Assembly: GCA_034406555.1 (NCBI GenBank) | Contig: DASCRM010000062.1 | Span: forward strand, 1-55,667 | Length of the DNA: 55,667 bases | Source: SHYR01 sp034406555 | GTDB lineage: Bacteria; Chloroflexota; Dehalococcoidia; UBA2979 | Reading direction: 5' to 3' | Shown here: positions 16,222-24,744 of the stretch, in pieces | Position numbering within the stretch: the first letter of the stretch is position 1 | Layout of the letters: each line of letters begins with the position of its first letter | Translations under genes and position numbers: made by a program | Notes under the pieces: model-generated | Told to the model about the DNA's origin: nothing | The model's input: the letters and a program-made list of their open reading frames with translations, nothing else | Database searches by the model: none

Positions 16222-16270
16222 CGATTCACGGCGAAGCTGTCTCGCAATGCCCTCGCTGCGGTGGGGGCAT

Positions 16271-16354
16271 CTGTGCGACTGGCACAGGGCAGCTGGCCCG
16301 CGAAAGCGGGCCGCCGGCGAACTACTGCTGAAATTCTCACGCCGCTCGGCGTGA
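16271..16354 (+). promoter_or_regulatory. structured rpsB leader (three consecutive hairpins)
   Basis: Three perfect hairpins stand in a row in the rpsB leader. Hairpin 1 is CTGTGC (16271-16276) with GCACAG (16282-16287). Hairpin 2 is GGCCCGC (16295-16301), a GAAA tetraloop, and GCGGGCC (16306-16312). Hairpin 3 is TCACGCCG (16337-16344) with CGGCGTGA (16347-16354), ending 16 bases before the GTG start. Autogenous control of rpsB-tsf by S2 is known in other bacteria, so this is a candidate S2-binding leader. A further 8-bp hairpin (GCCACAGA 16097-16104 with TCTGTGGC 16110-16117) lies upstream of the promoter. Confidence 0.5.
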
Positions 16355-16370
16355 TCGATCGGGGACCCAC

Positions 16371-17288
16371 GTGGCAGACGCCAGCACGATGCGTGAAATG
16401 TTGGAAGCGGGCGTCCATTTCGGGCATCAGACCCGGCGGTGGAATCCGCACATGCGGCGCTACATCTTCACAGAGCGCAACGGCATCCACATCCTCGACC
16501 TCGGCCAGACCGTTCATTTGCTCGATGCGGCGCTCGACAAGATTCGGGAAGTCGTCTCGGCCGGCCAGACCGTGCTCTTCGTCGGTACGAAGCGGCAGGC
16601 GCGCGACATCATCCAGACGGAGGCTGACCGCTGCGGCATGCCCTACGTCACGCTGCGCTGGCTCGGTGGCACGCTGACCAACTGGACGACGATCTCCAAG
16701 CGCGTTGCGTACATGCAGGAGCTTGAGCAGGAGATGCTAACGATCGAGGAGTCCGACCTCTCGAAGAAGGACCGCATCAACCTCATCCGCAAGTACAATC
16801 GCCTGCTGCGTGGCTTCGGCGGGTTGCGCAACATGACGCGGCTACCGGGGGCGCTCTTCGTCGTTGACCCGACGCTGGACTCGATCGCCGTCAACGAGGC
16901 GAACCGAGCGAAGATTCCGATCATCGCGATGTGTGACACTAACTCCGACCCGGACCTGATCGACTTCCCGATCCCCTCCAACGATGACGCCCTGCGTGCC
17001 ATCCGGATGATGACCGGTCGCGTGACGGACGCCGTGGTCGAGGGGATTGCATACGGCGAGGTCGAGCAGGAGCTGGCCGCCCGTGACGTCGATGCAGCAG
17101 CCGGCACGCCCGTCGCTGCTGCGCCCGCTGCACCCGCCGCTGGGGCACCTGCTGCGCCCGCTGCACCCGCCGCTGAGGCCTCTGCCGCACCTGCCGCTCC
17201 TGAGGCTGCTGCCGCACCATCTGCGCCAGAGGCACCTGCTGCGCCTCCGGCGGCTCCCGATACCCTGGCTGCGCCCGCAGCCGAATAG
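16371..17288 (+). CDS. rpsB: 30S ribosomal protein S2 with Ala/Pro-rich C-terminal tail
   Basis: S2 of the small subunit, 305 residues. The core (1-230) has MREMLEAGVHFGHQTRRWNPHMRRYIFTERNGIHI at the start, VLFVGTKRQA, TLRWLGGTLTNW, and PGALFVVDPTLDSIAVNEANRAKIPIIAMCDTNSDPDLIDFPIPSNDDA. The last 70 or so residues are nearly all Ala, Pro and Glu in imperfect AAPAAP repeats, an extension the 240-residue norm lacks. Start is GTG 16371. It is co-transcribed with tsf 93 bases downstream and preceded by a structured leader. Confidence 0.96.
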   Translation: MADASTMREMLEAGVHFGHQTRRWNPHMRRYIFTERNGIHILDLGQTVHLLDAALDKIREVVSAGQTVLFVGTKRQARDIIQTEADRCGMPYVTLRWLGGTLTNWTTISKRVAYMQELEQEMLTIEESDLSKKDRINLIRKYNRLLRGFGGLRNMTRLPGALFVVDPTLDSIAVNEANRAKIPIIAMCDTNSDPDLIDFPIPSNDDALRAIRMMTGRVTDAVVEGIAYGEVEQELAARDVDAAAGTPVAAAPAAPAAGAPAAPAAPAAEASAAPAAPEAAAAPSAPEAPAAPPAAPDTLAAPAAE

Positions 17289-17381
17289 TCCACGCGGCGC
17301 GGTCTGGCGGGCCGTTCGCCCGGTACAGAGAACAGACACACACAGAGTCCTCCATCGAGGAACTTTCACATAGGAGTCGTT

Positions 17382-17882
17382 GTGGTTACGACGGAAGATG
17401 TAAAGCGACTGCGCGGTGAGACCGGCGCGGGCGTGATGGATGCCAAGCGAGCACTGGAAAAGGCGAACGGCGACTTTGACGCTGCCCGCGAACTGCTGCG
17501 GGAGGCGGGTATGGCCGCCGCGGCGAAGCGCTCCGATCGCGAGACCGATCAGGGCCTCGTCGAGTCCTACATCCATGGCGAAGGCCGCATTGGCGCGCTG
17601 GTGGAGATCAACTGCGAGACCGACTTCGTCGCGCGCACGGAGGGCTTCCGCCGGCTCGCGAAGGATGTCGCCATGCAGGTCGCGGCGATGGGCCCGCTGG
17701 CACTCATCCCGGAGGATGTCCCGGCCGAAGCACCGGGTGCGGCGAAGGATAACGCGCTGCTGACGCAGGCCTTCATCAAGGACAACTCACGCACGATCGG
17801 CGACCTCGTGCAGGACACGATCGCGCAGACCGGCGAGAACGTTCGCATCTCGCGCTTCTCTCGCTTCGAGCTCGGCAGCTAG
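17382..17882 (+). CDS. tsf: elongation factor Ts (short form)
   Basis: EF-Ts, the nucleotide exchange factor of EF-Tu, 166 residues. The N-terminal UBA-like module reads TEDVKRLRGETGAGVMDAKRALEKANGDFDAARELLRE. The EF-Tu-contacting TDFVART motif is near residue 87 in LVEINCETDFVART. It has one core subdomain, as in Thermus-like and many Chloroflexota EF-Ts, and is much shorter than the 283-residue E. coli protein. The GTG start follows TAGGAG. pyrH, which usually follows tsf, is absent; a 147-base gap without a gene leads to frr. Confidence 0.95.
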   Translation: MVTTEDVKRLRGETGAGVMDAKRALEKANGDFDAARELLREAGMAAAAKRSDRETDQGLVESYIHGEGRIGALVEINCETDFVARTEGFRRLAKDVAMQVAAMGPLALIPEDVPAEAPGAAKDNALLTQAFIKDNSRTIGDLVQDTIAQTGENVRISRFSRFELGS

Positions 17883-18029
17883 TCCGGGCGACGGCCCGTA
17901 TGGCGGTCGGATCGAAGCTGGCGCTTCCGTGTGCCCGCCCTCGCGCGGTATCGTTGCGCGAAGAGCGCCTCCCCAACTCGCGCCCGACCTTCCTGGCAGG
18001 TACGAGAGCGGCGGCGAAGGGGTGATCGC

Positions 18030-18587
18030 ATGACCGACGAAATCCTGCTCGATACCGAAGACTTGATGGACAAGGCTGTGGGCGCGTACGAACGTGACCT
18101 CGCGACGGTGCGCACCGGCCGAGCCTCGACGTCGCTCGTCGACCACCTGATGGTCGAGTACTACGGGCAGACGATGCCGCTCGACCAGCTCGCGACCCTC
18201 GCGGCTCCGGACGCGACGCTGATCACCGTGCAAGCGTGGGATCAGGGTGCGGTGGACGCGATCATGAGGGCAATCCAGCTCAGCGACCTAGGCATCAACC
18301 CCTCATCGGACGGCTCGCTGATCCGGCTCCCGGTCCCGCCGCTCACGGAAGATCGCCGTAAGGCTCTCGTGAAGCAGCTTCACGGGCGCACGGAGGAGGC
18401 GAAGGTCTCCGTCCGCAATGCGCGTCGCCACGGCATCGACGAGCTACGCAAGGCGCTGCGCGAGAAGGAAGTCTCCGAGGACGAGGAGCGCCGCGCTCAG
18501 GGCGAGGTAGACAAGCTTGCGAGCGCGCGCCAGGAGCGGCTGAAAGCCCTCGCCAAGCAGAAGGAGCAGGAGCTCCTTGAGGTCTGA
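18030..18587 (+). CDS. frr: ribosome recycling factor
   Basis: RRF, 185 residues, splits post-termination ribosomes with EF-G. It shows the three-helix-bundle pattern: AYERDLATVRTGRASTSLVDHLMVEYYGQTMPLDQLA (the R-T-G-R-A-S motif), then SPSSDGSLIRLPVPPLTEDRRKALVKQ, and the long C-terminal helix ARRHGIDELRKALREKEVSEDEERRAQ. ATG 18030 follows GAAGGGGTG and gives the normal length. The frame is open upstream to 17931 but that part is not protein-like. uppS follows after 45 bases. Confidence 0.96.
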   Translation: MTDEILLDTEDLMDKAVGAYERDLATVRTGRASTSLVDHLMVEYYGQTMPLDQLATLAAPDATLITVQAWDQGAVDAIMRAIQLSDLGINPSSDGSLIRLPVPPLTEDRRKALVKQLHGRTEEAKVSVRNARRHGIDELRKALREKEVSEDEERRAQGEVDKLASARQERLKALAKQKEQELLEV

Positions 18588-18632
18588 GCGTCACCGCCCG
18601 GCCGATCGACCGACGAGTACGGGGACGCCGCG

Positions 18633-19400
18633 ATGGTCGTGAAGCAGACGGCCGAGGTACCGATACCGCACATCCGCCCACTGCCACAGCACGTGGCCGT
18701 GATCATGGACGGCAACGGACGCTGGGCCGCCTCGCATGACCTCGACCGCAGCGAGGGACATCGGGCCGGTGCGGAGAACGTACGGGCCGTGATTTCGCGG
18801 ATGGCAGCGCACGGCGTGCCGATGCTCACGCTGTTCGCGTTCTCGACCGAGAACTGGGGTCGCCCCGACGAGGAGGTGCAGGGGTTGATGACCTTGGGCG
18901 CCGACTTCATCGATACCCACCTCGATGAGCTGAGGCGGGAAGGGGTGCGCGTGCGCCACATCGGCGACCCCGAGGGGCTACCGGCGACGCTGCGCGCACG
19001 CGTCGAGCGGGCTGTCGAGGAGACGGCGGGTAACGACGCGATCACGGTCAACATCGCGTTCAACTACGGGGGCCGCGCCGACATCGTGCGGGCGGTGCAA
19101 CGACTGGTCGCCGATGGCGTCTCGCCCAAGCAGGTGACGGAGGAGGCGATTGTCGAACGGCTCTGGACGGTAGGTGTCCCCGATCCCGACCTGTTGATCC
19201 GCACGGGTGCGGTACGGCGCATCTCCAACTTCCTGATCTGGCAGGCCGCCTATTCCGAGTACTACTTCTTCGAGGGGATGTGGCCGGACTTCGATGCCGC
19301 CGCGATCGACCTCGCGCTGGAGGACTACAGCCGGCGTCAGCGCCGTTTCGGCCTCGTGCCGGACGCTCCCGCCATCGACCCGGCGGACGGCAGCGGGTAA
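18633..19400 (+). CDS. uppS: isoprenyl (undecaprenyl) diphosphate synthase
   Basis: A cis-prenyltransferase of 255 residues that makes the undecaprenyl diphosphate carrier for the envelope. VAVIMDGNGRWA carries catalytic Asp26, GHRAGAENV follows, LTLFAFSTENWGRP is intact and NIAFNYGGRADIVRA is intact. The C-terminal motif reads DLLIRTGAVRRISNFLIWQ, where the family has GGE before the basic residue. The Glu that contributes to Mg2+ and IPP binding (Glu213 in E. coli) is therefore Val194 here. The rest, including WPDF, is normal. It precedes cdsA, dxr, rseP and ispG in a conserved order. Confidence 0.92.
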   Translation: MVVKQTAEVPIPHIRPLPQHVAVIMDGNGRWAASHDLDRSEGHRAGAENVRAVISRMAAHGVPMLTLFAFSTENWGRPDEEVQGLMTLGADFIDTHLDELRREGVRVRHIGDPEGLPATLRARVERAVEETAGNDAITVNIAFNYGGRADIVRAVQRLVADGVSPKQVTEEAIVERLWTVGVPDPDLLIRTGAVRRISNFLIWQAAYSEYYFFEGMWPDFDAAAIDLALEDYSRRQRRFGLVPDAPAIDPADGSG

Positions 19401-19440
19401 CGCGCACAGCGAGCGCGACTGAGATGCGAGCGACCTGCCG

Positions 19441-20229
19441 ATGCTGAAGGCCCGCCTCGCCGTCACTGCCGTTGGACTGCCGCTGTTGGCCGCGCTTGTG
19501 ATCGCTCCGGAGCAGGCGTTCAGCATCGCGGTCGCGCTCGCGCTCGCGGGCGGTGCATACGAGTTGATGAGGGCCGCCGCTCCGGAGACCGGCCATCCGC
19601 CCGCGATCGCTACCGCCGCGCTGGTGGCGTTGATCGTCGCCACCGCCCGCAGCGAGGAGGAGTTCCGGCTGTGGCTGCTGTTGTTGCCGTTGGCGGTCGC
19701 GCTGGTCGTCGCCCTGCAGCCGTGGCGTGCGGCGCGCTGGCCCGAGCTCGCCTGGTGGGCGGTCTCCGTGCTCTATCTGGGTGCGCTGGGCGGGCACTGG
19801 GTGTTGCTGCGCAATGTCGTCGATGGCAGCCAGTGGGTCGCAGTCGCGCTGATCGCCACCTTCGCCACTGACACCGGTGCGTACGCCGTCGGGCGGTCGA
19901 TCGGCCGCCACCTGCTCGTGCCGCAGATCTCGCCGAGCAAGACATGGGAGGGGTTCGCGGGGGGCGTTGTCGCGGGCGCTGTCGGTGCGGTTGTGGCGAT
20001 CACGATCTTCGACCTCGATGTCGGCGTCGCGACGCTCGTGGCGATCGCCGTGGGGCTGCCCGTCGCCGCAGTGGCGGGCGACCTGCTGGAGTCCGCGATC
20101 AAGCGGCGCGCCGAGGTGAAGGACATGTCGGCTTTGCTGCCCGGCCACGGCGGCCTGCTGGACCGCATCGACTCGCTGCTACTGACGGGGCCGTTGCTAT
20201 ACTGGGCGGTGCAATGGTTCGTGACCTAA
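19441..20229 (+). CDS. cdsA: phosphatidate cytidylyltransferase
   Basis: CDP-diacylglycerol synthase, 262 residues, an integral membrane enzyme that makes CDP-DAG from phosphatidate and CTP. It is dominated by hydrophobic helices (LLAALVIAPEQAFSIAVALAL, LWLLLLPLAVALVVAL, FAGGVVAGAVGAVVAITIF). The signature near the C-terminus reads SAIKRRAEVKDMSALLPGHGGLLDRIDSLL, matching the family K-D-x4-PGHGG-x2-DR-x-D. CDP-DAG is also the donor for the PIP-synthase-like enzyme at 39.2 kb. The end overlaps the dxr start by 16 bases. Confidence 0.93.
   Translation: MLKARLAVTAVGLPLLAALVIAPEQAFSIAVALALAGGAYELMRAAAPETGHPPAIATAALVALIVATARSEEEFRLWLLLLPLAVALVVALQPWRAARWPELAWWAVSVLYLGALGGHWVLLRNVVDGSQWVAVALIATFATDTGAYAVGRSIGRHLLVPQISPSKTWEGFAGGVVAGAVGAVVAITIFDLDVGVATLVAIAVGLPVAAVAGDLLESAIKRRAEVKDMSALLPGHGGLLDRIDSLLLTGPLLYWAVQWFVT
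20195..20203 (+). promoter_or_regulatory. possible internal promoter before dxr (TGC-TATACT)
   Basis: An extended -10 with TG at 20195-20196 and TATACT at 20198-20203 lies inside the end of cdsA, ten bases before the dxr ATG. It could give dxr-rseP separate expression. It is coding sequence, so chance is a fair alternative. Confidence 0.3.
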
Positions 20230-21368
20230 TCGGCCTCGCGATCCTCGGATCGACGGGTTCCGTCGGCCAGCAGGCACTTGATGTGGTCCGGGCGCTTCCG
20301 GGCCATTTTCGTATTCGCGCGCTCGCTGCGGGCGGCAATATCGAGCTGCTGCGCCAGCAGATCGAGGAATTCCAGCCGGACGTCGCGTGGGCGCTCCCGG
20401 GCGATACCGCTGAGACACTCGCGGGTGAACTCGGCAGCGAGCGCTGGCAGCCGCTGGGTGAGATGGCCGCGCGCCCGGACGTCGATGTCGTGCTCGTCGC
20501 GACCGTTGGCATCGGGGGACTCGCGCCGACACTCGCCGCGCTGCACGCAGGCAAGGCCGTGGCGCTGGCGAACAAGGAGGTGCTGGTCGTCGGCGGCTCC
20601 CTCGTACGCGAGGCGCTCTCCCATGGGGGCGAGCTGCGGGCGGTCGACTCTGAGCACTCGGCGATCTGGCAGTGCCTCTGGGGCGAGCCGCCGGAGGCCG
20701 TCGCGCGCCTCACCCTGACCGCCTCGGGTGGGGCGTTCCGCTCACTGGATGTCGAGGCGCTCGATGCCGTGACGCCGGAGCAGGCACTGAAGCACCCGAA
20801 CTGGGTGATGGGGCCGAAGGTCACGATCGACAGCGCCACGCTCTTCAACAAAGGGCTGGAGGCGATCGAGGCGCGCTGGCTCTTCGACATCCCGCTGGAC
20901 CGTATCGACATCCTGCTGCACCGCGAGAGCGTTGTTCATTCGATGGTGACGTTCGTCGATGGCTCCGTGAAGGCGCAGCTCGGCGAGCCGGACATGCGGC
21001 TCCCGATCCAGTGCGCGCTGACCTACCCCGACCGAGCGCCGGTGCAACACGTCCCGGCGCTGGACCTCGCCGCCCGCGGCTCGCTGAACTTCGGCCCGGT
21101 CGACGACTTGCTCTTCCCCGCGCTCGGGCTGGCGCTCGAGGCCGGACGGCGAGAGGGGACGTATGCAGCGGCGCTCTCCGGTGCGGACGAGGCCGCCGTC
21201 GGTCACTTCCTCGCCGGTCGCTGCCGCTTCACCGACATCGCCCGGCTGCTGGAGCGGGCGTTGGAATCGCACAGCTCGGTCGAGGACCCGACCCTCGACG
21301 ACGTGGTCGCGGCCGACCGCTGGGGTGGCGAGTTCGTCGATGAGCAGGTCGCGGCGGGCGTGCGGTGA
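20214..21368 (+). CDS. dxr: 1-deoxy-D-xylulose-5-phosphate reductoisomerase
   Basis: DXR (IspC), 384 residues, makes MEP from DXP with NADPH, the first committed step of the MEP pathway. GSTGSVGQQALDVV binds NADPH. VALANKEVLVVGG, DSEHSAIWQCL, TASGGAFR, and HPNWVMGPKVTIDSATLFNKGLEAIEARWLFD carry metal- and substrate-binding residues, and HRESVVHSMV the flexible-loop region. The ATG at 20214 gives a Rossmann-ready N-terminus and overlaps cdsA by 16 bases. The downstream rseP start overlaps its stop by four bases. ispG, also MEP pathway, follows rseP. Confidence 0.96.
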   Translation: MVRDLIGLAILGSTGSVGQQALDVVRALPGHFRIRALAAGGNIELLRQQIEEFQPDVAWALPGDTAETLAGELGSERWQPLGEMAARPDVDVVLVATVGIGGLAPTLAALHAGKAVALANKEVLVVGGSLVREALSHGGELRAVDSEHSAIWQCLWGEPPEAVARLTLTASGGAFRSLDVEALDAVTPEQALKHPNWVMGPKVTIDSATLFNKGLEAIEARWLFDIPLDRIDILLHRESVVHSMVTFVDGSVKAQLGEPDMRLPIQCALTYPDRAPVQHVPALDLAARGSLNFGPVDDLLFPALGLALEAGRREGTYAAALSGADEAAVGHFLAGRCRFTDIARLLERALESHSSVEDPTLDDVVAADRWGGEFVDEQVAAGVR

Positions 21369-22522
21369 GCGCCACCGGTCGCAGCCGCTACGGCAACGTG
21401 ATGACGGCGATCTCCGTCCTGGTCGCGCTGGTGTTCGCGTACATCTTCGCGAACGAGGCGGTCACCTCCGGGCTGATCTTCGCCGTGATCCTCATCGGTC
21501 TCGTCGTCGCTCACGAGTTCGCGCACTTCGTCACCGCGAAGCTCTTCGGCGTCTACGTCCACGAATTCGGCGTCGGCTTCCCGCCGAAGATCTTCGGCGG
21601 GAAGTTCGGCGAGACCGAATACACGGTGAACTGGTTGCCCGTCGGCGGCTTCGTGCGGCTGATGGGCGAGGAGGATCCCAGCGACCCTCGATCGCTCGCC
21701 GCGAAGCCGCGCTGGCAGCGGCTGATCATCCTCGCCTCCGGCGGCGTGGTGAACCTGATCCTCCCGATCTTCCTCTTCGCGATCGCCTTCACGATTTCGC
21801 ACGAGGAGGCGATCAGCCGAGCGGTCGTCACCAGCGTGGTGGTCGGTGCGCCCGCCGATCAGGCCGGGATGTTGCCGGGCGATGTGATCTACGAGATCGC
21901 CGGTCGTGATTCCGCCAACCTCGCCGCGGCGGGCCGACTCGTGCGGCTCAACCTCGGCAAGGAGTTCGACATCCTCGTGAAGCGCGGCGAGGAGTTCGTC
22001 ACGCTGCCGGTCTACGCGCGCTGGGCCGCGCCGGCGGGGCAGGGGCCGACCGGCATCACGATCGGGTCGCAGTACGACTTCACGAAGACGGTCTCGCAAC
22101 CGCCGTGGGAGTCGATCCCGAACGGGCTCCGCGCGACGGTCGATACGGTGACTCTGGCGCGCAACGAGATCATCAGCCGCTTCAAGGGCGGCGGTGAGGG
22201 CGGCCCCGCCGTCCGTGGCCCGGTCGGGCTCGCACAGGCGACCGGCGAGCTGGCCCGTGTCGGCGGCGCGCCGCCGCTGTTCGAGCTGGCCGCGTTGCTC
22301 TCGATCAACCTCGGTCTGCTCAACCTGCTGCCGCTGCCAATGCTCGATGGCGGCCGCATCGCGTTCCTGCTGCTCGAGGTCGCCCGTCGAGGCAAGCGCA
22401 TAGCGCCCGAGCGCGAGGCGTTGGTGCACCTGGTCGGCCTCGTGCTGTTCGTGCTGCTGTTCGTGGTTGTGACCTTCGCGGACATCAGCCGCATTGCCTC
22501 CGGGGAGTCCGCCTTCAGGTAG
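21365..22522 (+). CDS. rseP: site-2 protease RseP family (RIP metalloprotease, M50)
   Basis: This 385-residue intramembrane zinc protease starts at GTG 21365. The first helix precedes VVAHEFAHFVTAKLFGV with HExxH at residues 50-54. A PDZ domain follows the second helix (AGMLPGDVIYEIAG near residue 165). The third metal ligand motif LDGGRI is near residue 328 in LLPLPMLDGGRIAFLLLEV, and a final helix (LVLFVLLFVVVTFADISRI) completes the RIP layout. It would release membrane-anchored regulators such as anti-sigma factors. No such target is in the window. Confidence 0.94.
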   Translation: MSATGRSRYGNVMTAISVLVALVFAYIFANEAVTSGLIFAVILIGLVVAHEFAHFVTAKLFGVYVHEFGVGFPPKIFGGKFGETEYTVNWLPVGGFVRLMGEEDPSDPRSLAAKPRWQRLIILASGGVVNLILPIFLFAIAFTISHEEAISRAVVTSVVVGAPADQAGMLPGDVIYEIAGRDSANLAAAGRLVRLNLGKEFDILVKRGEEFVTLPVYARWAAPAGQGPTGITIGSQYDFTKTVSQPPWESIPNGLRATVDTVTLARNEIISRFKGGGEGGPAVRGPVGLAQATGELARVGGAPPLFELAALLSINLGLLNLLPLPMLDGGRIAFLLLEVARRGKRIAPEREALVHLVGLVLFVLLFVVVTFADISRIASGESAFR

Positions 22523-22677
22523 GACGCGGCTTCGCTGAGCTGGTTGTTTTGGATGGAACCCACACCCCCTTTCGGTAGAAGAGGCACGGAGCTGGAGCTC
22601 TGGCATCGGTCGCCGCGCCCGCTAACCCTTCCGCCGCCTGCGCGATATCCTCGCTACGTTCGACCCCGGGAGGGTGG

Positions 22678-23805
22678 ATGTCCCGCAATCAGACGCGTGC
22701 GGTACAGGTTGGCTCGGTCACGATCGGTGGCGGAGCGGATGTCGCGGTGCAGTCGATGGCTGCGACGAAGACGCAGGATGTCGAAGCCACCGTCCTGCAG
22801 GTAACGCTGATCCAGGCGGCTGGGGCGGACCTCGTGCGCATCGCCGTCGACTCGAAGCGCGACGTGCAGGCACTCGCCGAGGTCCGTGCGCGCACGGACG
22901 CGACGTTGTCCGTCGACCTGCAGGAGAACTACCGACTGGCCCGCGATGTCGCGCCGTATGTCGACAAGATTCGCTACAACCCGGGGCACCTCTACCACCA
23001 CGACCGCGAGAAACCCGCACGCGACAAGGTCGCGTTGATCGCGGAGATCGCGGAGGCGCATGACTGCGCGCTGCGTGTCGGCGTGAACTGCGGTTCCGTT
23101 GACCCGGCGATGATCGAGCGCTTTCCAGGCGACGATGTGGGCGCGATGGTCGCGAGCGCGCTGGAGCACTGCGCGATGCTCGATGACCTCGGCTTCGAGC
23201 GCTACGTCGTTTCGCTGAAAGACTCGGACTGGCGCAAGGTCGTGGAGGGCAACAAGTGCTTCGCTGCGGAGCGCCCGGATGTGCCGCTGCACCTCGGCGT
23301 GACGGAGGCGGGGATGCCGCCGGACGGCGTGGTGAAGACGCGCGTCGCCTTCGAGCAACTGATCCCGCACGGCATCGGCGACACCGTGCGCGTCTCGCTG
23401 ACGCTGCCCTTCGACCGCAAGGGCGAGGAGATCGACGCGGCCCGCGAGATCCTCGCGGACATCGATGCCGGGCGCTTCCGCTCCGTGCCGACTTACCTCG
23501 ATGAAGGCCTGAACATCATCTCCTGTCCCTCCTGCTCACGAGTGGAGAACGAGGCCTTCATCGAGCTAGCGCAGGACGTGAAGCAGATGACCGAGTACGC
23601 GAAGGACCACGACGTCACGATCGCGATCATGGGCTGCCGCGTGAACGGGCCGGGCGAGACCGACGCCGCCGACCTGGGTCTCTGGTGCGGCCCGGCGGCC
23701 GTCAACCTGAAGCGCGGGGCCGAGACGATCGGCATGTATCCCTACGACGAGGTGCTCGACCGGCTGCGCGGTGCACTCGACGAGCTGATCGCCGGACGCT
23801 CCTAG
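22678..23805 (+). CDS. ispG: 4-hydroxy-3-methylbut-2-enyl-diphosphate synthase
   Basis: IspG (GcpE), 375 residues, the [4Fe-4S] enzyme converting MEcPP to HMBPP. It opens RNQTRAVQVGSVTIGGGADVAVQSMAATKTQDVEAT, with VGVNCGS in the TIM barrel. Cluster ligands are CPSC (SCPSCSRVENE) and the Cys of IMGCRVNGPGETDAADLG near residue 321. GGAGGGTGG precedes the ATG, and TATCCT at 22646-22651 may be its -10. The 155 bases before it hold no gene. The next gene begins directly after its stop. Confidence 0.96.
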   Translation: MSRNQTRAVQVGSVTIGGGADVAVQSMAATKTQDVEATVLQVTLIQAAGADLVRIAVDSKRDVQALAEVRARTDATLSVDLQENYRLARDVAPYVDKIRYNPGHLYHHDREKPARDKVALIAEIAEAHDCALRVGVNCGSVDPAMIERFPGDDVGAMVASALEHCAMLDDLGFERYVVSLKDSDWRKVVEGNKCFAAERPDVPLHLGVTEAGMPPDGVVKTRVAFEQLIPHGIGDTVRVSLTLPFDRKGEEIDAAREILADIDAGRFRSVPTYLDEGLNIISCPSCSRVENEAFIELAQDVKQMTEYAKDHDVTIAIMGCRVNGPGETDAADLGLWCGPAAVNLKRGAETIGMYPYDEVLDRLRGALDELIAGRS

Positions 23806-24744
23806 GTGGCGCAGGGCCCGCCCGCGCTGAGCACGATGTGGGCGATGCAGCCGCGCTTCGAGCGTGACCTGCCCGCCTTCATCGACCGCGCCGTCGAACT
23901 GGGCTTCGGGGCGATCGAGATCAACCACTCGATGGAGGCCGACCATGTCGCGGCGATCCGCTCGCACGCCCCGGTCACCGTCAACTCCGTGCATGCACCG
24001 GCGCCACTCGAGCAGCACTCCCGTCGCGGCTGGAACCGCGACCTCAACCTCGCCTCGACCGACGAGGAAGAGCGGGAGATCGCGGCGCAGTACGCGTTGC
24101 GGTCGATCGAGCTGGCGGCGGAGGTCGGCGCGCGGGCGGTGGTCGTGCACCTCGGTCATATCGGCAGCGCACCGCTGGACGGCGAAGTGAAGCGGCGCGA
24201 GCTCTTCGATCAGGACGTGACCGGCGGCGACCTCTGGGCGCACGCCGGCGCGGAGGCGATCCAGATGCGTGCCCAGCTCGCCCCGCCCCAGTTCGCGCAG
24301 GCGCATCGATCGCTCGACCAGCTCGCCGCGGCCGCGCAGCAGGCGGGCGTCACGATCGGCCTCGAGACGCGGCTGCGCTACCACCACATCCCGTTGCCGG
24401 ATGAGGCCGCGACGTTGCTGGCCGACTACCCGCCGGAGGTCGCCGGCTACTGGCACGACAGCGGCCACGCGGAGGTGCTGCACCGCATCGGCCTCGTCGA
24501 TGCCGACGCGTGGTTCGAGTCGCTTGGCGATCGCGTGGTCGGGATCCACGTCAGCGACGTCAACGGCCTGCTCGACCATCGAGCGCCCGGCAATGGCGAC
24601 CTCGACTTTGCCGCACTTGCCTCGAAGATCCCGCACGACGCGGTGCGCACCTTCGAGATCGACCAGCACGAGCCCGACGATGACGTGGCCCGCGCGCTCG
24701 AGCTGACCCGCGAGGTCGAACTGGTCGCGAGGGGCGACGGATAA
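23806..24744 (+). CDS. sugar phosphate isomerase/epimerase-like TIM-barrel protein
   Basis: A 312-residue xylose-isomerase-like (AP endonuclease 2 fold) TIM barrel. Ordered metal-site elements are visible: LGFGAIEINHSMEAD, VNSVHAP, GARAVVVHLGHIG, IGLETRLRYHHIPLP, VAGYWHDSGHAEVLHRIG, VVGIHVSDVNG and FEIDQHEPDDDV. These give the His, Glu and Asp ligands expected for a divalent-metal isomerase or epimerase. GTG 23806 follows the ispG stop without a gap. The substrate is unknown. Confidence 0.75.
   Translation: MAQGPPALSTMWAMQPRFERDLPAFIDRAVELGFGAIEINHSMEADHVAAIRSHAPVTVNSVHAPAPLEQHSRRGWNRDLNLASTDEEEREIAAQYALRSIELAAEVGARAVVVHLGHIGSAPLDGEVKRRELFDQDVTGGDLWAHAGAEAIQMRAQLAPPQFAQAHRSLDQLAAAAQQAGVTIGLETRLRYHHIPLPDEAATLLADYPPEVAGYWHDSGHAEVLHRIGLVDADAWFESLGDRVVGIHVSDVNGLLDHRAPGNGDLDFAALASKIPHDAVRTFEIDQHEPDDDVARALELTREVELVARGDG

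Noticed and set aside
17931..18029. Longer frr start at 17931
   Set aside because: The added residues are not RRF-like and would make the protein too long; ATG 18030 has a GAAGGGG box.
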